64,000 nucleotides of DNA. It comes from Stygiobacter electus. Lineage in GTDB: Bacteria > Bacteroidota > Ignavibacteria > Ignavibacteriales > Melioribacteraceae. Shown in pieces: positions 44,890-53,285 of this stretch. The DNA is taken from positions 1 to 64,000 of the forward strand of contig JARGDL010000017.1 of assembly GCA_029210465.1 (NCBI GenBank), given 5' to 3'. The number at the start of each line of letters is the position of its first letter. Within the stretch, counting starts at the first letter, position 1. Both the position numbers and the translations under genes were made by a program. The notes beneath the pieces are model-generated. The model ran no database searches, had not been told where the DNA came from, and was given only the letters and a program-made list of their open reading frames with translations.

Positions 44890-46266
44890 ATGTCTGCTAA
44901 AATTTTAATTGTTGATGACGAAAAACCTATTCGCGATTCATTAAAAATGATTTTAGATGAAGAAGGTTATAAAACTGAAACTTCTGCAGATGGAGAAGAA
45001 GCATTAAATAAAATAAAGGAAAATAATTTTGACATTGTAATAACAGATATTAAAATGCCAAAACTTGATGGTATTCAACTGCTTGAAAATGCATCAAAAA
45101 TTTCTCCGGAAACTTTTTTCATAATAATGACTGCTTATGCATCAGTAAAAACCGCAATTGATGCATTGAGAAATGGCGCTTATGATTATTTAATTAAACC
45201 CGTTGAGTTTGATGATGTTATTATTCGTGTAAAAAGATTATTAGAACACAAAAAAATTGCAAATGAAAATAAAGCACTAAGACAAAAGATATCTTCTGAT
45301 ATTGGATTTGTAAATATTATTGGTAATAGCGAACCAATGAAAAAAGTATTTGAAATTATTAACCAGGTTGCACCAACAAATAGCAATGTGTTGATCATGG
45401 GAAAAAGTGGGACAGGAAAAGAAATGGTTGCTAAGGCAATTCACCAAAACAGTAAAAGAAGAGATAAAATTTTTCTTCCAATTAATTGCGGCGCAATTTC
45501 TGAAAACTTAATTGAAAGCGAATTGTTTGGCCATAAAAAAGGATCTTTTACAGGTGCAACAGAAGATAAAATTGGGCTCTTCAAGGTTGCAGATGGCGGA
45601 ACTTTATTTTTAGATGAAATTGGTGAACTGCCGTTGAATCTTCAGGTTAAACTTTTACGTGCATTAGAAGACAAAGAATTTTTTCCCGTAGGTGCAACTA
45701 AATCTGTTACAACTGATGTAAGAATTATCACAGCGACAAATCAAGATTTATATGAAAAAACTAAAACAGGTGAATTTCGTGAAGATTTATATTACAGATT
45801 AAATGTAGTTGAAATAAAACTTCCGACATTAAATGAAAGACGAGATGACATACCTCTTTTAGTTAATCATTTTATAGACAAATTTTGTAAAGAAATGGGG
45901 AAAAAAATTATTAGTGTTGACAATGAAACAATGAAAATACTTCTTTCACATGAATGGAGAGGCGGTGTACGTGAATTGGAAAATGTAATTGAACGCGCGG
46001 TTATTTTTGCTAATAAAGAAATTATTACAAAAGATAATCTTGCTGATTATTTAAATATTAGTTCTGTAAATAATTTTTATGGTGATTCTTTAAAAGATGC
46101 ATTGAGAAATTTTGAAAGAGATCATATTACTAAAACAATCAAAAAATATAATTATAATAAAGAAGAAGCAGCAAAAGCACTTGAAATTGGTCTTTCGTCT
46201 CTTTATAGGAAAATGGATGAGTTAAACATTCCTACAAAAAATATTGGTGATGATAATATTAATTAA
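44890..46266 (+). CDS. NtrC-family sigma-54-dependent response regulator
   Basis: This 458-residue regulator has three parts. The receiver domain is 1-120 (VDDEKPIRDSL; phospho-Asp in ITDIKMPKLDG near 53). The AAA+ domain is about 143-375, with Walker A GKSGTGKEM, the sigma-54 contact loop GSFTGA (Ser for the usual Ala), and TLFLDEIGELPLNLQVKLLRALED. A Fis-type DNA-binding helix-turn-helix ends the protein (KKYNYNKEEAAKALEIGLSSLYRKMDEL). It activates sigma-54 promoters after phosphorylation by the kinase upstream. Target genes are not visible here. Confidence 0.95.
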   Translation: MSAKILIVDDEKPIRDSLKMILDEEGYKTETSADGEEALNKIKENNFDIVITDIKMPKLDGIQLLENASKISPETFFIIMTAYASVKTAIDALRNGAYDYLIKPVEFDDVIIRVKRLLEHKKIANENKALRQKISSDIGFVNIIGNSEPMKKVFEIINQVAPTNSNVLIMGKSGTGKEMVAKAIHQNSKRRDKIFLPINCGAISENLIESELFGHKKGSFTGATEDKIGLFKVADGGTLFLDEIGELPLNLQVKLLRALEDKEFFPVGATKSVTTDVRIITATNQDLYEKTKTGEFREDLYYRLNVVEIKLPTLNERRDDIPLLVNHFIDKFCKEMGKKIISVDNETMKILLSHEWRGGVRELENVIERAVIFANKEIITKDNLADYLNISSVNNFYGDSLKDALRNFERDHITKTIKKYNYNKEEAAKALEIGLSSLYRKMDELNIPTKNIGDDNIN

Positions 46267-46439
46267 TACAAACAACTGCTTAATTCGGTTGATTAAAAAT
46301 TATAAATACTTTTTATTATCAAAATTTTCAATTATAAAATTATTTATTAAGCTAAATTTCTAAAGTTTCATTTTTCAAAGATGTTATGATGTTTTTAATT
46401 TGTTTTATTATATTGCAAATATCATAATCAATTTTTTGT

Positions 46440-47924
46440 ATGAACGAAAACCAAATAGATTTTCACGAACTTGAAAAGTTCACACATAATTTGAAAAAAA
46501 TTGCTTTTATTGTTAAAAGGTATGGATTAATTAGCGAAACATTTATAACTGAATCTATCAAAGATATTTGTGGTTATTCAGTTGATGAAGTAGAAAAGTT
46601 ACCAGAAAACATTTATTCCTTAATTCACGCTGATGACAATGAAAAAATTAAAAAAGAATTAATCGAGTTCGAAACAAATCCCGAAAGAAATAATGCCGAG
46701 TTTGTTTACAGAATAATTGATAAAAATGAAAACATAATTTGGATAAAAGATTTTATAAGTTTAACAAGAAAAGATGGAAGAATTACCTGTAGGAAAAGTA
46801 TCCTATTAAATATAAATGAAATTAAAAAGCACGAAGAAGAATTAATAAAAGAAAACGAAAAACTTGTTGATTTAAATGTTCAGAAAGATAAATTCATTTC
46901 TATAATTTCACACGATTTACGCTCTCCATTTACAACATTACTTGGATTTTCTGAAATAATGCTAAACGAAACCGATTTAACAGAAGAGGAAAGGACGGAA
47001 TATTTAAAGTACATTTATGATGCATCCAAAACTCAACTTAATTTGATAAACTGTTTACTTGATTGGAGTAGATTGCAAACAGGTAGAATAAAAGTTGAAC
47101 CGGTAAGATTAAATGTTAAGTTTGCTGTGTCAAATGCAATTGCACCATTGACCGGTGATGCAGTTAGAAAAAATATTGATGTTAAAATGGATATACCTGC
47201 TGAACTTGCTATTAATGCAGATGAAAGACTTTTTGGTCAAGCAATTGTTCATCTTGTAAGCAATGCTATAAAATTTACTCCTGAAGGGAAAGAAGTAAAT
47301 ATAACTGCAAGCAGATTTAAAGAAGGTTTAATCGAAATAATTGTTCGTGATGAGGGAATGGGAATTGCTGAGGAAAATCATTCTAAACTTTTTAGGATTG
47401 ATCAAAAATTTTCTTTGCAAGGAACAAATGGAGAAAAAGGAAGCGGTTTCGGCTTGACTTTAGTTAAAGAAATTATTGACAAACATGGTGGTCAGGTTTG
47501 GTTTTATTCGAATATTGGTGAAGGAAGCGAATTTCATATTACTTTACCAGAAGCAAAAAATTTAATTTTACTCGTAGAAGATGATGAAGCAACTAAAAAT
47601 CTTTACAAAAAATATATTGAAAGTTCTTTAACAAATTTTGAAGTCGTTTTTGCAAACAATGGTTATGAAGCTATAAATATTTATAAACAAATTTTGCCTA
47701 CAGTTGTAATCACTGATCATGATATGCCTTTGATGAATGGAATTCAACTAGTTGAAATTTTGCAAAAAAGAGAATCGAACAAAACGGTTCCTATAATAGT
47801 TATTTCTGCTAAATTGAATGATGAAGTAACAAAAAAATATTCAAGACTTGGAGTTGAAAAAATTATACCCAAACCAGTTGATAAAAATTTATTAATAACT
47901 TCTATAAAAGAATGTTTATACTAA
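46440..47924 (+). CDS. Hybrid PAS histidine kinase with C-terminal receiver
   Basis: This 494-residue signalling protein has a PAS-like domain (about 18-130; GYSVDEVEKLPENIYSLIHADD), HisKA ISHDLRSPFTTLLGFSEI (phospho-His about 158), HATPase motifs HLVSNAIKFTPEGK, VRDEGMGIAEEN and GSGFGLTLVKEI, and a receiver domain (about 375-494; LILLVEDDEATKNLY, Asp in ITDHDMPLMNG, Lys in IPKPVDK). No membrane segment. The receiver may pass phosphate on to a separate phosphotransfer protein or act by itself. About 170 bp separate it from the NtrC gene. Confidence 0.92.
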   Translation: MNENQIDFHELEKFTHNLKKIAFIVKRYGLISETFITESIKDICGYSVDEVEKLPENIYSLIHADDNEKIKKELIEFETNPERNNAEFVYRIIDKNENIIWIKDFISLTRKDGRITCRKSILLNINEIKKHEEELIKENEKLVDLNVQKDKFISIISHDLRSPFTTLLGFSEIMLNETDLTEEERTEYLKYIYDASKTQLNLINCLLDWSRLQTGRIKVEPVRLNVKFAVSNAIAPLTGDAVRKNIDVKMDIPAELAINADERLFGQAIVHLVSNAIKFTPEGKEVNITASRFKEGLIEIIVRDEGMGIAEENHSKLFRIDQKFSLQGTNGEKGSGFGLTLVKEIIDKHGGQVWFYSNIGEGSEFHITLPEAKNLILLVEDDEATKNLYKKYIESSLTNFEVVFANNGYEAINIYKQILPTVVITDHDMPLMNGIQLVEILQKRESNKTVPIIVISAKLNDEVTKKYSRLGVEKIIPKPVDKNLLITSIKECLY

Positions 47925-47961
47925 ATAGCAAAATTAAAATTGTGGTTGAGGGAGATTTTGC

Positions 47962-48477
47962 ATGTTTGAAGAAAACACAGAAGAAAAAAAATGGTTTGCT
48001 TTATATACAAAACCAAGGCATGAATTCAAAGCTGAAGAACAAATAAATAAACTTTCAATTGATTGCTTTTTACCTAAAATAACTGCTACAAAAAAATGGA
48101 AAGATAGAAAGAAAAAAGTTGAATCCGCTTTATTTACAAGTTATATTTTTATTCATGCAACTGAAATAGAGAGAAGATATGCTCTTGCGGTTGATTCAAT
48201 TGTAAAAACAGTTTGCTTTAATGGCAAACCTGCTGTTATTCCTGATGAAGAAATTGAAAGCATTAAAATTATGCTTGAAAAAAAATCTGATATTTTTATT
48301 TCAGATAAAATTCAAAAAGGTAATAAAGTTAAAATAATTGAAGGTCCACTTAAAAATGTTATTGGAACTGTTGTAAACTTAAATTCCGAAGATTGGCTTT
48401 ATGTAACTGTTGAAATATTGCAACGCTCTGTTTCGGTAAAATTAACAAAAGACAATGTTTATAAATTAATGGAATGA
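47962..48477 (+). CDS. NusG-like transcription antiterminator (UpxY type)
   Basis: This 171-residue NusG paralogue has an N-terminal NGN domain (WFALYTKPRHEFKAEEQINKLSIDCFLPK, about 11-39) and a C-terminal KOW domain (KGNKVKIIEGPLKNVIGTVVNL, about 115-136). Specialised NusG proteins of this kind help RNA polymerase through long surface-polysaccharide operons. It is not directly upstream of the sugar operon at 33.5 kb. A GGAG ribosome site precedes the start. Confidence 0.85.
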   Translation: MFEENTEEKKWFALYTKPRHEFKAEEQINKLSIDCFLPKITATKKWKDRKKKVESALFTSYIFIHATEIERRYALAVDSIVKTVCFNGKPAVIPDEEIESIKIMLEKKSDIFISDKIQKGNKVKIIEGPLKNVIGTVVNLNSEDWLYVTVEILQRSVSVKLTKDNVYKLME

Positions 48478-48487
48478 TGGAGAAACT

Positions 48488-49444
48488 TTGATTCAAAAAA
48501 AACTAAATGAATTTTCACCTAAAGAAGAATTAACTCTTTTCCTTCTTGTTAATAAAGTTGAAATTAAAAAAACCAAGAATGGTAATGACTTTATTAACTT
48601 GGAGTTAAGAAATCAAACAAGTTCAATTCAAGCTAAAATTTGGGAAAAAGTTGAAGATTATTCTAAAATTCTTTTCGATGGAGCAATTGTAAAAGTTAAT
48701 GGTATTATTGAAGAATTTAATAATTCTCTTCAATTGAATATTAAAAAAATAAGGTTAGCACAAGATTCTGATGGAATTTCAGCTGAAGACTTTCTTCCAA
48801 AATCTTCCCGCAATTTTGTAGAAATGAAAAATGAGTTTTTTAATGTTATAAACTCAATAACAAATCCATTTATTAAAGAATTGCTTGAAAAGATTTTTTC
48901 TGGAGAAAATCTTAATAATTATTTTAGAACACCAGCAGGTAAAAGTTGGCATCATTCATATTTGCATGGACTTTTAGAGCACACGCTCGAAATTGTAAAA
49001 ATTTGTGATTTAATGTGTACCTTCCATAAAGAAATTAAAAGAGATGTTTTGATTGCGGGTGCGTTGTTACACGATTTTGGAAAGATTGAAGAACTTTCAT
49101 ACACAACAAATTTTGATTATACAGATAAAGGAAAATTACTTGGTCATATCATGATTGGAGCTTTAATTGTAGAAAAAAATATTTCATCAATTCCTAACTT
49201 TCCAGAAAATATTAAAACAGAAATTTTACATTTAATTTTAAGTCATCAAGGTAAATTAGAATTTGCGTCTCCAGTAGAACCAAGAACCTTAGAAGCAATT
49301 GTACTTTATCAAGCAGATGAATTAAGTGCAAAAACAAATGCTTATAAATATGCAATTGAATCAGAAAAAAATAAAGATAGTTCGTGGACAAAGTTTTTAC
49401 CGTTAGCTAATACCTCGCTTTTTATTCCAAAAGAAGAAAACTAA
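48488..49444 (+). CDS. YhaM-like 3'-5' exoribonuclease (OB-fold plus HD domain)
   Basis: This 318-residue protein starts at TTG 48488, which has TGGAGA five bases upstream, 10 bp after the NusG-like gene. The N-terminal OB fold (about 12-90; VNKVEIKKTKNGNDFINLELRNQTSSIQAKIWE) is followed by an HD domain (HSYLHGLLEHTLEIVKI, ALLHDFGKIEEL, LSHQGKLEFASPVEPRTLEA). This architecture is that of YhaM/CBF1 nucleases, which degrade RNA and DNA ends in a metal-dependent way. Substrate choice here is an inference from the family. Confidence 0.88.
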   Translation: MIQKKLNEFSPKEELTLFLLVNKVEIKKTKNGNDFINLELRNQTSSIQAKIWEKVEDYSKILFDGAIVKVNGIIEEFNNSLQLNIKKIRLAQDSDGISAEDFLPKSSRNFVEMKNEFFNVINSITNPFIKELLEKIFSGENLNNYFRTPAGKSWHHSYLHGLLEHTLEIVKICDLMCTFHKEIKRDVLIAGALLHDFGKIEELSYTTNFDYTDKGKLLGHIMIGALIVEKNISSIPNFPENIKTEILHLILSHQGKLEFASPVEPRTLEAIVLYQADELSAKTNAYKYAIESEKNKDSSWTKFLPLANTSLFIPKEEN

Positions 49445-49462
49445 AACAAAAAGAGGATGACT

Positions 49463-50236
49463 ATGAAAAAAACATCTTACATTATTGCAATTTTATTTGC
49501 AATGTTATCAAATATTTTTGCACAAAATGTTTCATCATTAATTGAAGAAGCAGAAAAATATTACAAAGAATTCAACAATGAAAAAGCTTTAGAAGCACTA
49601 AAAAAAGCTGAAAAAATAGAACCAAAAAACTTTGATGTACTTTGGATGTTATCTCGAACTTATGTTGATATTGCTGATAAAATGCCCAAAAGTACATCTG
49701 AACAGGAACAAGCTCAATTAAAAACTTTTGAAACTGCATTAGATTATGCAAACAAAGCAATTAATGTTGATGGAAGTAAATCAGTTGGGTTTTTAAGAAG
49801 AGCAATTGCAAATGGAAAGATTGCATTATTTAAAGGAGTATTTTCGGTAGCTGGTGTTGTTAATTCTGTAAAAGCTGATGTTGAAAAAGCAATTCAACTT
49901 GGTAATGGTGGAAATTTTATTCAAGGTGTTGCTCATTATGTTTTAGCAAGAACTCATGCTAAAACAAGTGAAAAATGGAAACCAGCTCGTTCTGTTTTAG
50001 GATTAGGTTGGGCAGATAATGAAATTGCTTTGAAAGAATTTAAGAAAGCTATTGATCTTTATCCTGGTTATATGATGTTTTATGTTGATTATGCACATTC
50101 TTTAATTCGTGAAGATGAATATAATCTAGCTCGTCAAATGTTGAACAAAGCTCTGTCTTGTAATTTTCAACATCAAGATGATGAAAAAAGATTAGCTGAA
50201 GCAAAAAAACTTTTAGCTGATATTAAAAACAAATAA
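49463..50236 (+). CDS. Exported TPR-repeat protein
   Basis: This 257-residue protein starts at the ATG at 49463, six bases after AAGAGG; another ATG at 49457 is too close to the ribosome site. A signal peptide (MKKTSYIIAILFAMLSNIFAQ) is followed by tetratricopeptide repeats (EAEKYYKEFNNEKALEALKKAEKIEPKNFDVLWMLSRTYVDIAD, KEFKKAIDLYPGYMMFYVDYAHSLIRED). It likely serves as a periplasmic protein scaffold. Specific partner unknown. Confidence 0.85.
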   Translation: MKKTSYIIAILFAMLSNIFAQNVSSLIEEAEKYYKEFNNEKALEALKKAEKIEPKNFDVLWMLSRTYVDIADKMPKSTSEQEQAQLKTFETALDYANKAINVDGSKSVGFLRRAIANGKIALFKGVFSVAGVVNSVKADVEKAIQLGNGGNFIQGVAHYVLARTHAKTSEKWKPARSVLGLGWADNEIALKEFKKAIDLYPGYMMFYVDYAHSLIREDEYNLARQMLNKALSCNFQHQDDEKRLAEAKKLLADIKNK

Positions 50237-50248
50237 TATTTCTTGTTG

Positions 50249-51001
50249 ATGGAGTTCAAAAAAGAATTTATAGAAAAAATTAAATCAGCAAAAAAAATTG
50301 TTTTCTTCACTGGTGCTGGTATTTCAGCAGAAAGTGGCATTCCAACTTTTCGTGGAACAGATGGAATCTGGAATAAAATGAAACCGGAAGAACTTGCAAG
50401 TTTTAATGGGTTTATGAAAAATCCAGATCTTGTTTGGGAGTGGTATCAACATCGAAGAAATATTATTCGAAATGTTCAACCTAATCCTGGCCATTTTGCA
50501 ATTGCTGAATTAGAAAAATATTTTGATGTAACTGTTGTTACACAAAACATCGATAATCTTCACCGACGAGCTGGTTCTTCAAAAATTTATGAACTCCATG
50601 GAAATATTGAAAGAAACTTTTGTATAAACTGCCACACTTTTTATAATGATGAAGAATTTACTATTACTCAAAAAAAAGTTCCAACTTGTAAAAAGTGTGG
50701 TGGCTTAATTCGTCCCGATGTTGTTTGGTTTGGTGAAATGCTTCCACAAGATCAATTTACTGGTGGGGAAACTGCGGCTGAATGGAGTGATATTTGTTTT
50801 GTCGTTGGTACTAGTTCAGTTGTTTTTCCTGCGGCATATATTCCACAAAGTGCTAAAAGAGCTGGATCTTACTTGGTTGAAATTAATATTGAATCTACTG
50901 ATTTAACATACTACGCAGATTATTCAATATTTGGGAAAGCAGGTGAGGTTTTACCTGAAATATTAAATCTCGTTAAAGATATGAAATCTACTTTAAACTA
51001 A
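50249..51001 (+). CDS. Sir2-family NAD-dependent protein deacylase
   Basis: This 250-residue sirtuin has the NAD-binding motif FFTGAGISAESGIPTFRGTDGIW (about 18-40), the catalytic TQNIDNLHRRAGSSKIYELHGN (His about 117) and a zinc ribbon with CINCHTF and CKKCGG. GEMLPQDQF, GTSSVVFPAA and LVEINIESTDLT complete the fold. Absence of the Tyr/Arg desuccinylase pair was not checked residue by residue. The ATG at 50249 is preferred over two TTG codons before it. The 3' end overlaps queD by 14 bp, tail to tail. Confidence 0.93.
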   Translation: MEFKKEFIEKIKSAKKIVFFTGAGISAESGIPTFRGTDGIWNKMKPEELASFNGFMKNPDLVWEWYQHRRNIIRNVQPNPGHFAIAELEKYFDVTVVTQNIDNLHRRAGSSKIYELHGNIERNFCINCHTFYNDEEFTITQKKVPTCKKCGGLIRPDVVWFGEMLPQDQFTGGETAAEWSDICFVVGTSSVVFPAAYIPQSAKRAGSYLVEINIESTDLTYYADYSIFGKAGEVLPEILNLVKDMKSTLN

Positions 51002-51404
51002 TTTCTTCTTCGGCATAAGTGTTTTCAGTTTCAAATACTTTTACTTTTAATGTGTTAATGTTTTTTGGCAAATCTGTTTTCTTAATTCTTTCTAAAAGAT
51101 ATAGACAAATATTTTCTGCAGTGGATTGGAAATCAACAATAACTTTTTTGGAATTAATTTTATCCAAGAATTCAATTACTTCTTTATCACCTGACCAAAC
51201 CATAAATGAATGATCAAGTTCTTCAATAATTGGTTTTATAATTTTTTTCATGTCGTAATAATCTAAAACCATTCCGTTTTTATCAGGTTCACCATTAATT
51301 TCAACCATACATTTATAAGAATGACCATGTAAGTTTTTACATTTACCTTCATGAAAAGGAAGACGATGCCCCATTTCCCAACGATACTCTTTTGCAATTT
51401 TCAT
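50988..51404 (-). CDS. queD: 6-carboxytetrahydropterin synthase QueD
   Basis: This 138-residue enzyme converts 7,8-dihydroneopterin triphosphate to 6-carboxytetrahydropterin, the second step of queuosine/7-deazaguanine synthesis. Zinc ligands are His in MGHRLPF (about 13) and the pair in CKNLHGHSYKC (about 25-27, with the catalytic Cys22). LDYYDMKK and LDHSFM follow in the usual places. It abuts the end of queE on the same strand, so the two are one operon. Confidence 0.94.
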   Translation of the reverse strand: MKIAKEYRWEMGHRLPFHEGKCKNLHGHSYKCMVEINGEPDKNGMVLDYYDMKKIIKPIIEELDHSFMVWSGDKEVIEFLDKINSKKVIVDFQSTAENICLYLLERIKKTDLPKNINTLKVKVFETENTYAEEEISLK

Positions 51405-52043
51405 TTAAACACCTTTCTGTTTTGGATCCCAAATAAATTTATGCATTTGTAATTGAAATCTTACTTCTAAATTATCTTCTAAAATCCAGTTTACTAATTC
51501 AACTGGTTGAAGATTTCCAAAAACTACTGAAAATAAAATTTTACACTTTTTATCAATTTCATATTTAGCAATGATTTCTTTTGACCAATCATAATCTTCA
51601 CGATTACCTATTACAAATTTTAATTCGTCATTTGGTTTTAAGTAATTGATGTTTTCATACAAATTCTTTTTCATCATTTTACTTGAAGGACATTTTAAAT
51701 CCATTATTATCATAACACGATTGTCAATATTTTTTATAGGTAAACTTCCGCTTGTTTCAATCATTACATCAAAACCATTATCGCATAGCTTGTTCATAAG
51801 ATCGAAAACATCATCTTGAAAGAGCGGCTCACCGCCAGTAATTTCAACCAATTTACAGTTATAAGATTTTACTTTTTCAATAATTTCATCAATTGAGAAA
51901 TCTTCACCTTCATAAAATGCATATTCACTATCGCAATAAGAACATCTTAAATTGCAATAAGTCAAACGAACAAATACACAAGGCAGTCCAGCTTTTGAAC
52001 TTTCACCTTGAATAGATTTATATATTTCGTTGACTTTTAACAT
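51405..52043 (-). CDS. queE: 7-carboxy-7-deazaguanine synthase QueE
   Basis: This 212-residue radical SAM enzyme makes the 7-deazaguanine core from 6-carboxytetrahydropterin. The iron-sulfur motif is CNLRCSYCDSEYAF (three Cys, about 31-38), followed by EITGGEPLFQ (about 67-76). The N-terminus EIYKSIQGESSKAGLPCVFVRL is typical of QueE. queD follows without a gap. The remaining queuosine genes (queC, queF) are not in the window. Confidence 0.94.
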   Translation of the reverse strand: MLKVNEIYKSIQGESSKAGLPCVFVRLTYCNLRCSYCDSEYAFYEGEDFSIDEIIEKVKSYNCKLVEITGGEPLFQDDVFDLMNKLCDNGFDVMIETSGSLPIKNIDNRVMIIMDLKCPSSKMMKKNLYENINYLKPNDELKFVIGNREDYDWSKEIIAKYEIDKKCKILFSVVFGNLQPVELVNWILEDNLEVRFQLQMHKFIWDPKQKGV

Positions 52044-52104
52044 TAAATATAATTTAATTAGGGTGCAAAAATAGGAACTAAGTATAATTAAAAAAAACTA
52101 TTTG

Positions 52105-52136
52105 TTTGATTTGCATAGCCAATTCTTCTATATTTG
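52105..52136 (+). promoter_or_regulatory. Predicted rpsT promoter (Bacteroidota type)
   Basis: TTTG (52105-52108) and TATATTTG (52129-52136, matching TAnnTTTG) are separated by 20 bp, as in Bacteroidota -33/-7 promoters, about 33 bp before the rpsT start. Confidence 0.55.
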
Positions 52137-52168
52137 TGCCTAATTTTTAACAAATTTAGGTTTAATTA

Positions 52169-52441
52169 ATGGCTCAACACAAATCAGCAAAGAAAAGAAT
52201 TAAAACAAGCGAAAAGAAAAGACTTCGCAATAAAGCAGCTATTTCAAAAGTTAAAACATTGATTAAAAAAGTTTATGAAACTGAAGATAAAGCTACGGCT
52301 GAAAAAATATTAAAAGAAGCTACAAAAGTTATTGATAAAACTGCTGCAAAAGGTAGAATTCATAAAAACAATGCTGCAAGAAAAAAATCTGCACTTACAA
52401 AACATATCAATAAATTAACTGTTTCTGAAAAAGCAGAATAA
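52169..52441 (+). CDS. rpsT: 30S ribosomal protein S20
   Basis: This 90-residue basic helical protein binds 16S rRNA early in 30S assembly. It starts MAQHKSAKKRIKTSEKKRLR and ends with AAKGRIHKNNAARKKSALTK, both hallmarks of S20. It is a single-gene transcript with its own predicted promoter and a strong terminator. Confidence 0.97.
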   Translation: MAQHKSAKKRIKTSEKKRLRNKAAISKVKTLIKKVYETEDKATAEKILKEATKVIDKTAAKGRIHKNNAARKKSALTKHINKLTVSEKAE

Positions 52442-52465
52442 TCTTTTTTCATTTTTAAAAAGTTT

Positions 52466-52510
52466 ATAATTGTCAGTCATGAGCAATCAAAGACTGACAA
52501 TTATTTTTTT
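52466..52510 (+). terminator. Rho-independent terminator of rpsT
   Basis: A perfect 13-bp stem, ATAATTGTCAGTC (52466-52478) with GACTGACAATTAT (52492-52504), is followed by a T run. It lies inside the upstream extension of the next reading frame, which shows that the extension is not coding. Confidence 0.93.
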
Positions 52511-52610
52511 GTCCAATCTTAATTTAACAAAATTTGCTTTCTATATTTTACTTTCATCGTTTAATAAAATCAAATACTTTAGTAATTTTAGAGAAGTTAT
52601 TGAGGTTTAT

Positions 52611-53195
52611 ATGCTAAACAAGGAAAAATTTATTTCTGACTCTTTGAGAGAAAGTTCCGAAGTAAAATTAAGCATTGAAACTGCTTGCAAAAAAGAAATA
52701 TTAAAAGCTGTAAAAATTTTAGTCGATTCATTTAAAGAAAATAAAAAATTATTACTTTGTGGAAATGGTGGAAGTGCTGCAGATTGCCAACATATTGCAA
52801 CTGAATTTGTAATAAGGTTAAGTCATAATATTCAAAGACCAGCTTTACCTGCGATTGCTTTAACAACCGACACATCTAATCTTACTGCAGGTGGAAATGA
52901 TATTGGATTTGAAAATGTATTTGCAAGAACAATAGAAGGTTTAGGAAATGAAAATGATGTTTTGTTTGCAATATCTACAAGTGGTAATTCAAAAAATATT
53001 ATTAAAGCTGTTGAAAAGGCTAAAGAGAAAAAAATTTATACTATTGGTTTTTTAGGTGGAACTGGCGGAAAACTAAAAGACTTAGTGGATTTACCAATCA
53101 TAATCCCATCATCTAATACTCAAAGAATTCAAGAAGGGCATATCACTGTTGCTCATATTATTTGTGAATTAGTTGAAGATGAGCTTTACGGTTAA
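52611..53195 (+). CDS. gmhA: GmhA/DiaA-like SIS-domain phosphosugar isomerase
   Basis: This 194-residue SIS-domain protein is most like sedoheptulose-7-phosphate isomerase, the first step to ADP/GDP-heptose for lipopolysaccharide. The sugar-binding motif is LLCGNGGSAADCQHIATEFVIRL (about 44-66), then ALTTDTSNLTAGGNDIGFE (about 83-101) and ISTSGNSKNIIKAVE (about 119-133). HITVAHIICELVE near the end holds the catalytic His. The ATG at 52611, with TGAGG upstream, is chosen over an earlier TTG that would overlap the rpsT terminator. DiaA, a replication factor, shares the fold. Confidence 0.85.
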   Translation: MLNKEKFISDSLRESSEVKLSIETACKKEILKAVKILVDSFKENKKLLLCGNGGSAADCQHIATEFVIRLSHNIQRPALPAIALTTDTSNLTAGGNDIGFENVFARTIEGLGNENDVLFAISTSGNSKNIIKAVEKAKEKKIYTIGFLGGTGGKLKDLVDLPIIIPSSNTQRIQEGHITVAHIICELVEDELYG

Positions 53196-53285
53196 TCATT
53201 CTGCTACGTAAAAAATTTTTATCATTCAAGTGGGAAATAAATTTTCTTTCTTTTTGATTTGCACGTCAAAAAATTTTGGAGTTTT

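Noticed and set aside
52470..52610. N-terminal extension of the GmhA-like protein
   Set aside because: It runs through the perfect rpsT terminator hairpin; the ATG at 52611 has a good ribosome site and gives the family's normal length.
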